From Corydoras sp. C115 (lineage: Eukaryota; Chordata; Actinopteri; Siluriformes; Callichthyidae): a stretch of 64,000 nt of DNA. Position 1 is the first letter of the stretch; each line of letters opens with the position of its first letter. A program made the translations under genes and the position numbers. Under the pieces are notes generated by a model. The model was given only the letters and a program-made list of their open reading frames with translations, did not search any database and was not told the origin of the DNA. Location of the stretch: contig JAFMOC010000038.1 in the NCBI GenBank assembly GCA_019802505.1, forward strand, positions 2,134,501 to 2,198,500, given 5' to 3'. This document shows, one piece after another, positions 51,001 to 63,089 of the stretch.

Positions 51001-54000
51001 GACTTAAACAGGTCAATGCGGAGTTGAATACAAACCATCCAAATTCAGTCTGAACAGGGTAGTTATTAATAACTTTAAGCACTCTTGCAGTTTCATCACT
51101 TACTCATTCATTCATTATCTCCCGCTTCATCCTCTATTAGGGTCGCGGTGGGGTTCCCAATGCCCATCCAGGGGAGAACGTCTCGGGCGCTGGGCAGATA
51201 CACCCACACAGTCACTCACTCTCACACACACACACACACTATATGGGGCAATTTGGAGAATTCAATTGACTTGATCCATGGTCTTGGACTGTGGGAGCAA
51301 ACCGGAGAACCCGGAGGAAACCCATGCGGACACGGGGAGAACATGGAAACTCCACCCAGATGGGGATTCGAACCAGGAATCCCTAGCGCTGAGAGGCAAA
51401 CGTGCTAACCACTAAGCCACCGTGCCGTCTCATCACTTACTGATAATCCATTTTGCCAACAGTGCTTACACAGAGGAATCGGTCCTCCACATTTAAGCCA
51501 TCGATGCAGTGACACACACAAATACACACTGCGTGAAGTGAGCCCACGTGCCAGGAGGGGTGAGCAGCCCTGTATATGGCATCCGGGGAGCAATTGGGGT
51601 TAGGTGCCTCGCTCAAGGTTACTTCAGCCATACACTTGGTGGGACCGGGAATCGAACCGGACCCCTTCTGTTCACGAGGTTGGTTCCCTAACCACAATCC
51701 TACAACATCCCTGGACTACAACTGAAAAAGATTATTATTGATTATTATTATTATTATACACATTATATAAAGAGGATCACTTATGGAATAAGAAACTCTT
51801 CCTCCTTAAGATCACATTTTACAGTTCTGTCTGACTGCAAGATGGTCATGGGTTCGATTTTCATTTGGAGTGGACAAAAGTTCTCACGGTGCCTGTGTGT
51901 ATTTAAAGACATGCTGATGGGTAACTTGAACATACCAAATTGCCTCATGACTGTAGTGCTTGCAACCTTTCCTGTCAGGAAGTAAACACTGGATGAGGTC
52001 TGTCCCTTTCATTCATTCATTATCTCCCGCTTTATCCTCTATTAGGGTCGCGGTGGGGTTCCCCATGCCCATCCAGGGGAGAACGTCTTGGGCGCTGGGC
52101 AGATAGACCCAGGACAGGGCGCCAATCCATCGCTGGGCACACACTCACTCACACAGACACACTCTATATGGGGCAATTTTGAGAATTCAATTGACTTGAT
52201 CCATGTTTTTGGACTGTGGGAGGAAACCGGAGAACCCGGAGGAAACCCACGCAGACGCGGGGAGAACATGGAAACTCCATCCAGATGGGGATTCGAACCG
52301 GGAATCCCTAGCGCCGAGAGGCGAACATGCTGACCACTAAGCCACCGTGCCGCCAGGTCTGTCCCCATTTTTGTAAATAAAAAGAACTACAATTGTTTGA
52401 TTTCATGCATTTCTAACCTAGACGAATTCCTCTAACCTCCATCCCAGAAGATGAATCAGAATGTGCTGCCTGGCTTCACAAACTCTATCAGGAAAAGGTA
52501 AGCTATTTTTATTTCATCTTCCATTTATTAAAGAAGAGCTTTTTTTAAGGACGTAAATATCATTTTAAAAATGTAATATGTGAAATGAGTTTATTTGATC
52601 TCTTTTTATCTTTGTTCTGCTAGGATGAATTTCAGGAACAATACAGATTAACCGGCCGTTATCCCGGCCCCATCGTGAGCCCCCCACGTCGTCCCCAGAC
52701 TCTGATCAACTGGCTTTTCTGGGTTTCTCTGCTTCTCTTCCCCCTTGGCCTTTTACTGATGCAGCTGTTTCAATCGGGTTCAGCTTTCAGTGTTTGTACT
52801 GCTGCCTTCATCTGCCTCGCAGGTACGAAAAGATTTTGTTTACTGTATTGTTTCTTGTTCTAATTAATTGTGTTCATGTACTTTTGCTTATGAAGTTCTA
52901 CAAACTAAAAACATGTTTTTTTACGAATAAACAAATGATCATTCAGAAGCTCAGCAAGTGCTTTGGGAGTAAGTATATTGCCTCCCATTCTATGAATTGA
53001 AGTTTTCTGCATGTCACCCATAATGCTGCATGTCCTCATTAAACGTCCCTATGTCCATTTTATTTACTGGACATGATTCAGTTTTTCAAAACTACAATGT
53101 GGTAGAAAGATTTAAAAAGCAGTGAAGATGCTGTTAAAGCAAACATCGCAAATTAAATTATACAAATTAAAAAAAACTTTGATTACTACCCTCCATAGTG
53201 TTTCTAATAAAGTGCTTAGTGAGCGTATTTAATATTCAACGTAAACAGATTGTGTTTACATAACAATCCTGCTTTGTTTTGGTCAGTTTGTACCACATTA
53301 TAAAATAAAAATTTGAAAACTTCTGAATCCAACTTAACAACGGACAACTGAACGGAATGGACATGATGGGCCTTTTAAACAGTACACAGCATGTGTCTCA
53401 ATCTTTACATTTAAATAAAGCATGTCTTAAGATATTAAGAAGCCACATTTGATTCAATTAAAAAAAAAAAAAATTTATTCATTCATTATCTCCCGCTTTA
53501 TCCTCTATTAGGGTCGCGGGGGGGTTCCCCATGCCCATCCAGGGGAGAACGTTTCGGGTGCTGGGCAGATACACCCAGGACAGGGTGCCAATCCATCGCT
53601 GGGCACACACTCAAACAGGCAAACTCTATATGGGGCAATTTGGAGAACTCAATTGACTTGATCCATGTTTTTGGACTGTGGGAGGAAACCGGAGAACCCG
53701 GAGGAAACCCACGCGGACACGGGGAGAACATGGAAACTCCACCCAGTTGGAAATTCGAACCGGGAATCCCTAGAGCTGAGAGGCGAACGTTCTAACCACT
53801 AAGCCACCGTGCTGCAAATTATTTAAATGAATATAAAAATATTTTTGAGGTAAATAATGTGATTCATAACAAAAGGTCATTGCAACTCAGCTCAGTCAGT
53901 CCTGTTTTCATTCACATTACGGATGCTTTACTAGAAATCATTTATTATCTAACTCAGAAGTCTAAATCTAGTGTTTTTTCGTTTTTAATAGTTTCCGTTG

Positions 54001-54083
54001 CAGTTCGCTGGATGATTGGCCAGACAGAGATCAACAAGGGCTCAAGCTACGGAAACAAAAGACAAGTTAATAATAATAACTAA
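46955..54083 (+). CDS. agpat4: 1-acyl-sn-glycerol-3-phosphate acyltransferase delta (LPAAT4)
   Basis: Coding exons: 46955-47135, 48468-48637, 48805-48966, 49613-49766, 49938-50040, 52422-52497, 52624-52822, 53992-54083. Frame is kept and gives 378 residues, the same length as human AGPAT4. The enzyme transfers an acyl group from acyl-CoA to lysophosphatidic acid in ER-type or mitochondrial outer membranes. Seen: an N-terminal membrane segment (FVFLVSGLIINILQL), the catalytic NHX4D motif as NHNFEID (His about 97, Asp about 102), the substrate motif EGTRFTEKKH (about 177), YVPIIGWMWYF, and two C-terminal membrane segments after PPRRPQTLINW. Paralog agpat3 is close, but KINCRL, RRIPL and the map3k4 neighbour favour agpat4. 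Two adjacent ATGs (46955, 46958) are possible starts. Confidence 0.93.
48019..48050. repeat. Poly(T) tract in agpat4 intron
   Basis: Run of about 32 T, followed by tgaatgaatg. The surrounding 1.3-kb intron is AT-rich and contains a repeated aagggaagagac segment (47560 and 47693) but no gene. Confidence 0.85.
50275..50600 (+). mobile_element. Decayed Tc1/mariner-type transposase fragment
   Basis: Text such as caaggtccataaaggca, ttaagtttgacgtggaag, aacatcagtgtctgacct and cacaaatgctcttctggatg matches my memory of the C-terminal part of a common fish Tc1/mariner-like element. Its ends read ggacaaaagtattgggac. The frame is broken and both ends are missing, so it is inert. Confidence 0.6.
51105..51429 (-). 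repeat. SINE with 12-bp target duplication
   Basis: Reverse copy with a deletion in the body, flanked by tcatcacttact at 51093-51104 and 51430-51441. Confidence 0.9.
51445..51715 (-). repeat. Other tRNA-like dispersed repeat
   Basis: The plus strand reads gggaccgggaatcgaaccgg and ggttccctaaccacaatcct, the reverse of a tRNA-like B box and A box. The rest (gggtgagcagccctgtatat, gtgcctcgctcaaggttac) is a familiar fish dispersed repeat. Confidence 0.5.
52007..52354 (-). repeat. SINE with 11-bp target duplication
   Basis: Reverse full-length copy flanked by aggtctgtccc at 51996-52006 and 52355-52365. It is close to the intact reference and lies 70 bp before agpat4 exon 6. Confidence 0.9.
53475..53815 (-). 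repeat. SINE in last agpat4 intron
   Basis: Reverse full-length copy with a tail joined to an A13 run. The rest of this 1.2-kb intron is AT-rich; a transposon-end-like gtttctaataaagtgctta lies near 53200. Confidence 0.85.
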
Positions 54084-54517
54084 TGGAGCAAAAAGAGGAG
54101 TAATTAAAACAGGACTGAGGAACTTCTCCCACCATCAGCAGTTGACCAGCAGGGGACAGGAGTTGCTCAGGTGGAGCAAGATCACGGCAGATGTTTGGAA
54201 TCTGAACATTAGAGTAAAATGTAATGGTGGAGTAAACTGAAGAACTGGGAACGTTAGGAAATTTCGTGCAATGCTTATGAAGCAAGATCTGAATCATGCA
54301 TTTCATTACTATCATTTATGGTGGCAACTTCAGAGGCATTGTAGACTGTTATTAAAAAAAACATCTGTTTATTAATTTCTCTTTGCATTTAAACACTGAA
54401 GGAACAAAACAAAACCAGAACTGATGCCCGTTGCAGTAGGTTTTCACTACTAGCAGTTTGTAATGCTTTATAATCTGATGTGCAGGAGAAATTAACCGAA
54501 TTAAAAATGATAAAAGT

Positions 54518-54523
54518 AATAAA
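54518..54523 (+). terminator. agpat4: Candidate polyadenylation signal of agpat4
   Basis: AATAAA 435 bases after the agpat4 stop and upstream of the hAT-type element. Confidence 0.5.
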
Positions 54524-54758
54524 ATTAAAATATACATGAACATTGATGTTTCCAATAGTTACATGATTGGAAGCAAAACGATACAGAGGCTAGTGGAGAG
54601 CTGAAGTATGGACGTTCAGCAGCAGTAACATGGTTACGATTGATTTCCCTTCATCTCATTGGGTAGATACATTACTGCACCCAAAATTATTAAAGGCACA
54701 CTATTGACCAGGTGGAGGGCTGAACTGATAAACCACAGCTTCCAATTGCCTTAAATAT

Positions 54759-55234
54759 TAGGGATGCACGATATCAGCGATAAGAACGTAAAACTACCAG
54801 CATCAGCAGATAACATACAAACTTTTGACGGTGTCCGAAATGAGTACATTCAGGCACACAGTAGATTTGTATGATATTAATTTTCCAAGTTTGGGAGAAC
54901 CTATACACCGTAACATCTCTCTGCTATGAGAACACACACCAGATGATCCAGATGAAGGCATGTGTCTGAGAAAGGAGTTAATCTTAAGATTATTAACGGA
55001 GAACATGGCATCACTGTCATTATGTATATAATGCTAAATTTTAGCTTACAAGTTAAAAAACTATTTTTATTAGTCGTAACAGGGCAGTGTATGCTAAAAT
55101 GCTAAATGTGTAATGCTAAAAGCTAACGTGTTATTGGTGTGTGTATAGTTGGGAGAGAATCAATAATCTTTTTTTTTTTTTTTTTACAGTGGTTTTGGCA
55201 AATTGGAAAAAAAATCCAATATCGTGCATCCCTA
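54759..55234. mobile_element. Non-autonomous hAT-type element (MITE), intact ends
   Basis: A 476-bp element with perfect 16-bp terminal inverted repeats TAGGGATGCACGATAT. It is flanked by a perfect 8-bp target duplication ttaaatat (54751-54758 and 55235-55242). The 8-bp duplication and the TAGGGATGCA-type ends point to the hAT superfamily. It has no coding capacity and sits between the convergent 3' ends of agpat4 and map3k4. Confidence 0.9.
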
Positions 55235-55813
55235 TTAAATATAACTAAAAAAAAGTGGCATATATAGAAAAGCCAGATGAAATACATTGTTTAATAAAAA
55301 CGTTCCCTTCAATAATTTTATCTCCATTTCTCTTGTGGTCAAAAGAAACAAAAAAAACAATAGTAATACATACAGAAGGGCTAGAAATAAAACCCTTAAG
55401 CAAAACCCTAAGACTCGTCATTTGTGCTTTGAGTGGAGACGGCTTTCAGGGAAAAAAGTGCCTGTCCGTGTTAATTTTGCTTACAATGCTTTGCTTGTCT
55501 CCACCGAGACACGAGTGGCTTTACAACGAGCTTTGTACAAGAGCCTTATTCTTACATTATGTACAATGTGCTGCTTTCTGCCTCCCATAATTCCACATCC
55601 CAACAATGACTCTAATCCCTGTAACGAAACGTGAATGACGTCCTGGCTGCATCATCATTTCATTGGAAAGAAAATGGATACCAGTTGCCGAGCTGTCCAT
55701 CTGCAGACACGTCTTGTCGTGTGTTTTTTTTCCCCATGGCGTTACAGTTCCCGAAGTATGCCATACACAGTAGTGCTAGCATTTGTAAACGTATAGAAAG
55801 TGCTGGACCACCT

Positions 55814-58800
55814 TCATTCTTCATCTGTGCAGACCTACAAACACAAACAGCAATAGAAAGTAAGTAAGTAAACTTTATTTATATAGCACTTTTCTTAGGC
55901 ACAGGCCACAAAGTGTTTTACAAAAGGATAAAACATAAAATATAAAAGAGAATAAACACAATAAAAGCACAATTTACACAACATAAAACATAAAAACACA
56001 ACAACTAAGGCTACTGGCTAGCCCATTTGCCCAAATGCCTGTTTAAACAGATAAGTCTTTAAATGTTTTTTTAAAAGAGTCCGCTAATCTTAAAAAAGAG
56101 GGCAAATAGGGTGGGTTTTAACATTAAACTGTGTGCATTTCGCATTAAACACCATAATTTGACACCATATGTAAACTCTGGCCTGTATATGTCCCAGCTT
56201 AATTATATCAAAACTTACAGATATCAGATTTTCATCCAAAAGAGCGTTTGTGCGCTCAGACACTAATGTTGGGCAATTCCCCTTTTAGTTTATTTCAATG
56301 GTTTTGAAGTCAGAGTTCTGTGCAGGTCAGTAAAGTTTTTTTTAACAATAAAATAACATTGCTGGAACCCAAAAAACAAATGCTTTTTCAAAATTTGGTG
56401 CTTAATTTTATCTGTTGCAAAGAGACTGAATGTAAAGTTGAAGAAATGTATCCCAATACCTTTGTTTATATAATAAATATAAAAATATATAATGATTAGA
56501 TTTATACCTTTACAAATGGATGGTCTAACAAGGTACTGGCAGTCCAGCGGCGCTTGGGTTCACTCTCCAGACAGTGGGTCAAGAAATCTTTCCCTTCTGT
56601 ACTCAGTTTCTCAGGAGTGGGTGGAGTATGGCCCATGCCAACCCTATACATTATCTGAAAGTTGTGCTCATACTCATGCCATGGCCTCTAAGCAGAAGAA
56701 GAAAAATAAAGTTATTAACAGGCTGATCCGATCCTGTAGCCCAAAAAAATATAATAAAACCGTAATCATTATTAACTGTGATTAACAACGCTCATCATTT
56801 CCCTGTAGCAGGTGTGTTAATTTCTGTTTATTGTCAGATTGCGAATCTCTAAAAGAGATGACCGCTTTATATTGGTTTGCAGTTGTACATGCTAGTCTAA
56901 AATAATAAACTTTTTTTTTTTTTTTTTTTTTTTAAATCACGATTTGGTCTCGGCATGTGATTGAGTCCATGCCAAAAAATTTTTTTTTAAATTAAATAAA
57001 TAATCTACTCCAAATCACAAAAAGACATGAATGGAAAAATTACATATAAATAAAAATGGTAATGATTTTTATTGAATTCGCTCATTTATTTAAATTTATT
57101 TTTATTTATTTAATTTATTAATTTAATTATTTATTTAAATGTAAAGAGTTATCAGAATCTATCATAAAATTAAAATGACGCTGTTGGTGTTAAATACACT
57201 TTTTACTTTACACCACTTCAGTCATTAGAACTAATTGCTGCTAACATTTCTGCAAAGTTTACTAATTTTCCCCAAATTACTTAATGCACATCCGATTAAA
57301 TTAATAAGACAACAAAATGTAACAAAACAGCGTAGGTTACTTTTCCAGTGACCATCTCGATGAGAACACAGCCCAGACTCCAGATATCAGCTGCACGACC
57401 ATGACCTTCACCTTTTGCCCTCGTTATGACCTCAGGAGCCATGTACGCTGAGACATCAAGAAAATAGAAGAGTTTCAAACACAAAACATGGAATGATTAC
57501 AGAAACAAGACAACAAATTACACTAGATACAACAGAAGATGTAACAAAAAATTTTAATTACAACTTTCACTCTTAAAAAGCTCCCTTTTGATTACTACGC
57601 AAGTAACGGACTGAGTAGTTAATTTCGACATGGTCTTCTGCAACCAAAAGTCTCACCTGCAGTACCCAGTGTACTGTTCACCTCTCCTGGCATAGTGTGA
57701 GCATTATTTTTCAGCTTAACTGAACAGCCAAAGTCTCCCAGCTTTATTAGCCCAGAGGATGTAAGAAAGATATTTGCTCCTATAACAAGAGAATAAAGCA
57801 CATCGTTAAAGCTCAAGCCTACAGACAAGTTCTTAAAGTCATCAAGATGGACGGGTTGCAAAACCTTTGATGTCGCGATGTACGATGCCATGTTCATGAA
57901 GTACATTGATGGCGGTAGTGATCTGCTTGCAATACAATCGGATCACATGTTCTTGCAAACCCAGTCGGGAGACCTCCTCCAGCGTGCCTTCATCACAGTA
58001 TTCCATAAAGATATACATCTCCTCCTAAAGACGTTCAGTAGAAAGACACAAAGATTAAAAACCTCATCAAACACCTCAGTGACACTGCTGGGAGAGAAAT
58101 AATGCACCAACCAAATAATCTCTGTTCTGTCGTGTTACTATTAGGTCCTGACCATTAGAGAATAGAGTAAAGTATGTACTGTATATTGAATTTATATTTT
58201 TATTGTACCATCCAGACCTATTGACAGTTATAACAGATGTGTGATTGATACAATAATGCCTCTAAATAATGTCTGGCCAATAAAAAAATGATATAAACGA
58301 ATTAAAAAAAAACAGAAGTCCTTCTACACAGCAGAGAAAAAGAAGAGGTTCTTACTCGATGAAGCTCAACTCCAAAGTAACGAACCAGGTTGGGATGTTT
58401 AATGCCTTCAAAGATTTTCAGCTCATCAGCTGTTTCTTTTATTGTCTTGTGGTCATTTGGCTGGAAGCGAATCTTTAGGATAAAACAGTCAACAGTACAA
58501 CTAAATGGAAGAGCAGCACACAATCCATTTTCTTTATACGCATAATAAGTGATGCTGATGCCTTTACCTCTTTCATAGCCATCAGTTCTCCTGTGTTCAC
58601 ATTAATACACGTGTAGACCTTCCCATATTGTCCCTCACCTATAAATAAATCAGTCATGGAGCAGATGAGAACTTAATAAGGTACCAAATTCAGACAGTTC
58701 CAACGGATCTGACATTCTTACCTATTTTGTTGCCTCTCTGCCATTTAAAAGTGACCTTGCGTAGACCCACATGCATAATATTGTCGTAAGACTTGGGGGT

Positions 58801-61800
58801 ATTGCACACCTGGCCAATAACATTGCGGTGCCTCAAGGCTGCATAACGCTTTTCCTCAAATGAACGGATAGCGCGGTATACCCCCTCCATCTGATTCTGA
58901 CATGTTGCTGCATCTGATGGCAGAAAATAAAAACAAAAGGAAATGCAAAAACATGTATAACATGACACTGCAGGGAGTCTTGAACTTAATATATCAGAGA
59001 CTTGAACTTGACTTGAACTTAATATAACATATCCTAATCTTTATATTTACGTTTAGTCATTTAGCTTTCAAAGTGACTTACAGATGACAACACCAAAGGC
59101 AGTAGTTAAGGAAGAACCAACTACACTGTAGAATCATCAAACCTGATCATTAGCCAATCAGGTTTCAATGTTGAATGTTCACTCTACAGCCATTCATTAT
59201 CTTCCGCTTTATCCTCTACTAGGATAGGTGGGGGGGGAGGTTCTCCATGCCCATCCAGGGGAGAATGTTTCGGGGGCTGGGCAGATACACCCAGGGCACC
59301 AATCTATCACTGGGCACACACTCAATCACACAGACACACTCTATATGGGGCAATTTGGAGCATTCAATTGACCTTGAGAACCTGGAGGAAACCCACACGG
59401 GGAGAATGTGGAAACTCCACCCAGATTGGGATTCAAACCTGGAATCCCCAGCAATGAGAGGAGAACATGGTAACCACTAAGCCACCATGCCGCCCACCCT
59501 ACATACCTCATCCATCCATTATCTTCTGCTTTATCCTCTATTAGGGTCGTGGGGGGGTTCCCCATGCCCATTCAGGGGAGAACATTTCGCCCCCAGGACA
59601 GGGTGTCAATCCATCACTGGGCACACACTCACTCACACAGACACACTCTATATCTAACATCTCTGCTCTGACTACCAGCTTACATTTTCTGCTCACAAAA
59701 CATCTTATTAAATGATGTAGTGTTTACAAGCTTAACTGGCTTGAATCAGATGTTTTTGAGGCAGAATCATGTGGAAAGAAGTGGAACATCAGAAGCAGGG
59801 ACGAAATTCAAGCTAACCTTTTGGGTGGCTTAAAAAGTTACGAAGTTCCCAGTTACGATGGGTGATTGCAATAGGATCAGATTTTGGATAAGAGGGTTCT
59901 GCAAATAAACGACAAAAAGCAGATTAACAGACAGGAGAGAAAAAATATATATTAACACATTTCTGATTAATTACTTAATAAATAATCATTCCTATAACTT
60001 TATGCAATTAATTGGTTGATCACATGACAGCATAGCAATTCATGAAATTGTACTTTTAATTGAAAATCAACAATTAATAATTGCTCCCGGGCGCCATATA
60101 TAAGGCTGCCCACCGCTCTGGGCACATGTTCTCACTTTACTCAGTGTGTGCATGTGTGTGTCTCAGTTCACTGCATTAGGCAAACTTACAGTCGGCAAAA
60201 AAAAAAAAAAAAAAAAATTCCATTCAGCATTTTAAATTACTTTAATGTACAAAAAAAATCCCCCCTCCCACATCAAGTTCCAGATCAGCAAAAGGGAATT
60301 ATATAGCTTTAGAAAATCTTACATGATGTTGTAGTTGCACCAAGAGTAGAGAGGGAATTTTTCATTACTTAACTGAAATTTGTAAACTAGAGATAACTGC
60401 AAAAAATATACATCAATAATGTTACATCGACAAAAGTCACAGAGGAACATGATTTCTTACCTTCCCGGTCTTCTGTTGGACTTGAGTGGCGACTGAGGGA
60501 TCTAAACTGCAGTTCAGCCGCCACTGACTGTAATCGATCATTTTCATGGAGGCTGTTTAAAAAAAAAAATAATACAATAAAATTCTTTCACTGAGCTGCT
60601 CGTATTATATATATAATAAAATTGTTAAATAAAAAAAAACACAATCGTTACAAAGCAGCAATATGTTACTCCAAGTCATGAAATGATAGGAGATTTTGAT
60701 CAAGATTTTGTCCTATATTATTTACCTAAAGCTTAAATTTGCGAATAAAAAACAAATAGGGACTTCACACGGTTGTATTCTTGCCCCAAATGGGGAACAA
60801 ATAAGATCTATTAAGGAGTGTGACAATTGTTAGTGCCATTCAGGTGAGTTTGGGTATTACTAACAACTGGAGTCCTGGGATTGTTATACACAGTCTTAAA
60901 ATTTTAGACTAAATGTTTATTAAAAAGGAAAAACTGTGACCAGTGGTTCTGTAGATAAAAGGTTATCGGGTCAATAGTGACTGTAGACCATAGGAAATAT
61001 ACATGTAACCCAAATGAATGATTGTGGTGGAACAAAAAACACCATCTTTAAAAAAAAAAAAAAAATTTTTTTTAAATAAATAAAGTTTGTTAAAACAGAT
61101 CTTAAGATGGATGGGTAACAATAGCAGCCATACCAAATATTACAGCATTTTTCTATGGTGGTGATTAACAGTTTTATACAGTCTGAATGCTTTATGTGTG
61201 TTTAATGTGCGAACATTGGGTACCTGGGGCTCTCTGCATTAGGGATAAAGAGCGAGGGGTTCGGTGGGTCACTGTGGCATCGTGGAACTTTGACAGGTCG
61301 GGGACTGCTACGAGAAACTGAGGGGGGGGGACGACAGAAAATACACTTAAAATAAATAAGTGACTTTACGTTGGTTCACAATAAAACATTCAAGAACTAG
61401 AAGACGTGCAAAATGTGAAAACATATCCCAGTGTGAAGCAAGACTAACCAATGTAGAGGCCGCTCACAGGGCTGTGTGGTTTCCCGATCACATGGCCGAT
61501 ACACTCATTCATCAGGGCCTGAAGACTCTGTAAGACAAGAACAAAACTGTTCCACTTCTGCACTCAAAACAATTTAGGGAAGAAAAACAAATACTCACCA
61601 AGAAATCATCCTCAGGCAGTGCAGAGATAAAAACAGGTTCAATGGCTTGGAGAAAATCAAAGCCTTGTGTTGCCCACCTATCACATCATACAACAAGAAA
61701 TCCATACATTAGTGTTTTTTCTTTACTTTAGAGTAAACCTGGTTAATGTAGGATCGGGCTGACCTGGGCCGGGTGCCTCGACCACTCTCGCACTTTGTTA

Positions 61801-63089
61801 GAACATAGGTCATCCACTTCCGTGCAAAAGCAATGTACCGTTCCCCAATTCGCTGCCTAAACTCTCCTGACATCAGTCTCACCACCTCTTTATGATACTA
61901 GGGGATAAAAAAAAAAGAAATGTTTACTCTACAAGATGGCTTGTTACCATGACAACCAAGTACATATTTGGAACCGGTTAAGATTTCTAATGCAAACCTC
62001 AAAGGCAAAGTTATAGCCCTGAGTCATGGCTTCTCTGTAGTACTGCTGAAGGGTGGCAGATTCAGACTCCTCCACTTCTGCCTCGAACTCAGATGTGAAC
62101 ATGTACTCCACACGATCGATAGCACAGGTAATCTTATTGCACAGTTCTAGAGCTTCATTCTAAAAGTGTAAAACAGCAGAACTTCAAGATGCAGACAATA
62201 AAATCCCAGAAATGAATGGCAAAGCACTTAGTACTTCTTAGTAGCTGAAACATAATCTTATAATAGAAAATGTATATGAATAAAAAAAAAAAACATCCTA
62301 CATGCTTAAAGGTATAAATAATAAGTAAAAAAAAAAAACACGGTGCTACGATGGGTTAATAATATTGATGAACATGGTGGTACCTTGAGCTGTTCCAGGG
62401 CCAGGGCAATAAGTGGCTGACTAGAGGTCTGCTCACGCTGTAAAGTAAGCAACTGCTCCATGGACTGCTGAAATAACTTGCGCTGTGCCACCAGGTGAGC
62501 TGAGTGCATCACAATCAACAGCAGATTCTCCACCTAATAAAAAGTCACAAAGAAATATATACAGGTTCAAAGGTGTCAACTGAGTCAGAATGGGTCCATT
62601 ATTGTTCTGCGTTTTAATTAACAAAGTTCTGTTTTAAACCAAATAGGTATTGTAGACACTTGATCCTGACTATAAAACATATTTATGTAACCTTATATGT
62701 AAAGAATATAATAAAACCTAATCAAGCAAAACAGCAAGAACTGAAATCACTATATTTTAAATATAATAACCAGATGCATCATGTGGTCCTTTATGTACCG
62801 TGAGGTCCCAAAGTTATACCTTCATTGCCCTTAAGGTGTCTACTGTCTCCATTTGTGGCACAAGCTTGACCACAGGTCCATCCCACTGAGCCCAGCAATC
62901 CTCTGCAGTCTGATCCCCAGCTCCATGCTTGCTCATGAGAAGATAAGCCTCTTCCTCAGGAAGGTCATCAGGCTCTTTAGAGCACTCCTTTCCTGCAGCA
63001 GCATTCAAAAGCTGCAAGATGTTCGACCGCTGGTTCATCAGAGTACATCGGACAAAGACCTGCAGCTCCTCCAGGCCTGGAATCTGAAC
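55814..63089 (-). CDS. map3k4: MAP kinase kinase kinase 4 (MEKK4), C-terminal part
   Basis: Seventeen exons in transcript order: 63089-62820, 62533-62384, 62159-61998, 61897-61764, 61677-61599, 61527-61449, 61317-61224, 60552-60461, 59898-59818, 58913-58722, 58638-58568, 58472-58356, 58024-57865, 57779-57657, 57447-57341, 56687-56508, 55834-55814. Together they give 703 residues and a TGA in one frame; the N-terminal half lies beyond the right edge. MEKK4 activates MKK3/6 and MKK4 upstream of p38 and JNK, and is switched on by GADD45 proteins. Seen: the pre-kinase helical region (EALELCNKITCAIDRVEYMF, SGEFRQRIGERYIAFARKW), CHSDPPNP, ENDRLQSVAAELQFRSLSRH, then the kinase: GEGQYGKVY, LMAMKE, HRDIKGANIF, LGDFGCS, YMAPEVITRAKGEGHG. 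It ends VKVCADEE. No key kinase residue is missing. Confidence 0.96.
55860..56150 (-). repeat. Dispersed repeat in last map3k4 intron
   Basis: Contains aactttatttatatagcac and cacaaagtgttttacaaaa, typical of a dispersed fish repeat. It begins within 30 bases of the final coding exon. Confidence 0.45.
59041..59110 (-). repeat. Second-type SINE tail fragment
   Basis: The plus strand gtttagtcatttagctttca and agtgacttac is the reverse of the aagtcgctt...ctaaatg tail of common fish SINEs. Confidence 0.4.
59190..59494 (-). repeat. SINE in map3k4 intron
   Basis: Reverse copy, diverged, with a G-tract expansion (about 59230-59237) and a deletion in the second half of the body. Confidence 0.78.
59507..59652 (-). 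repeat. SINE, tail-half fragment
   Basis: Only the 3' half of the family is present (tail to cactctatat), 12 bp from the preceding copy. It may be a 5'-truncated insertion. Confidence 0.75.

Noticed and set aside
1237..53731. Many ~75-residue ORFs beginning like MFSPCLRGFPPGSPVSSH or their reverse-strand partners
   Set aside because: They all lie inside copies of the same SINE; the shared protein sequence is a by-product of the repeat, not a gene family.
55255..55867. Overlapping ORFs downstream of map3k4 stop
   Set aside because: Lie in the 3' UTR and intergenic region in unrelated frames; no conserved motif.
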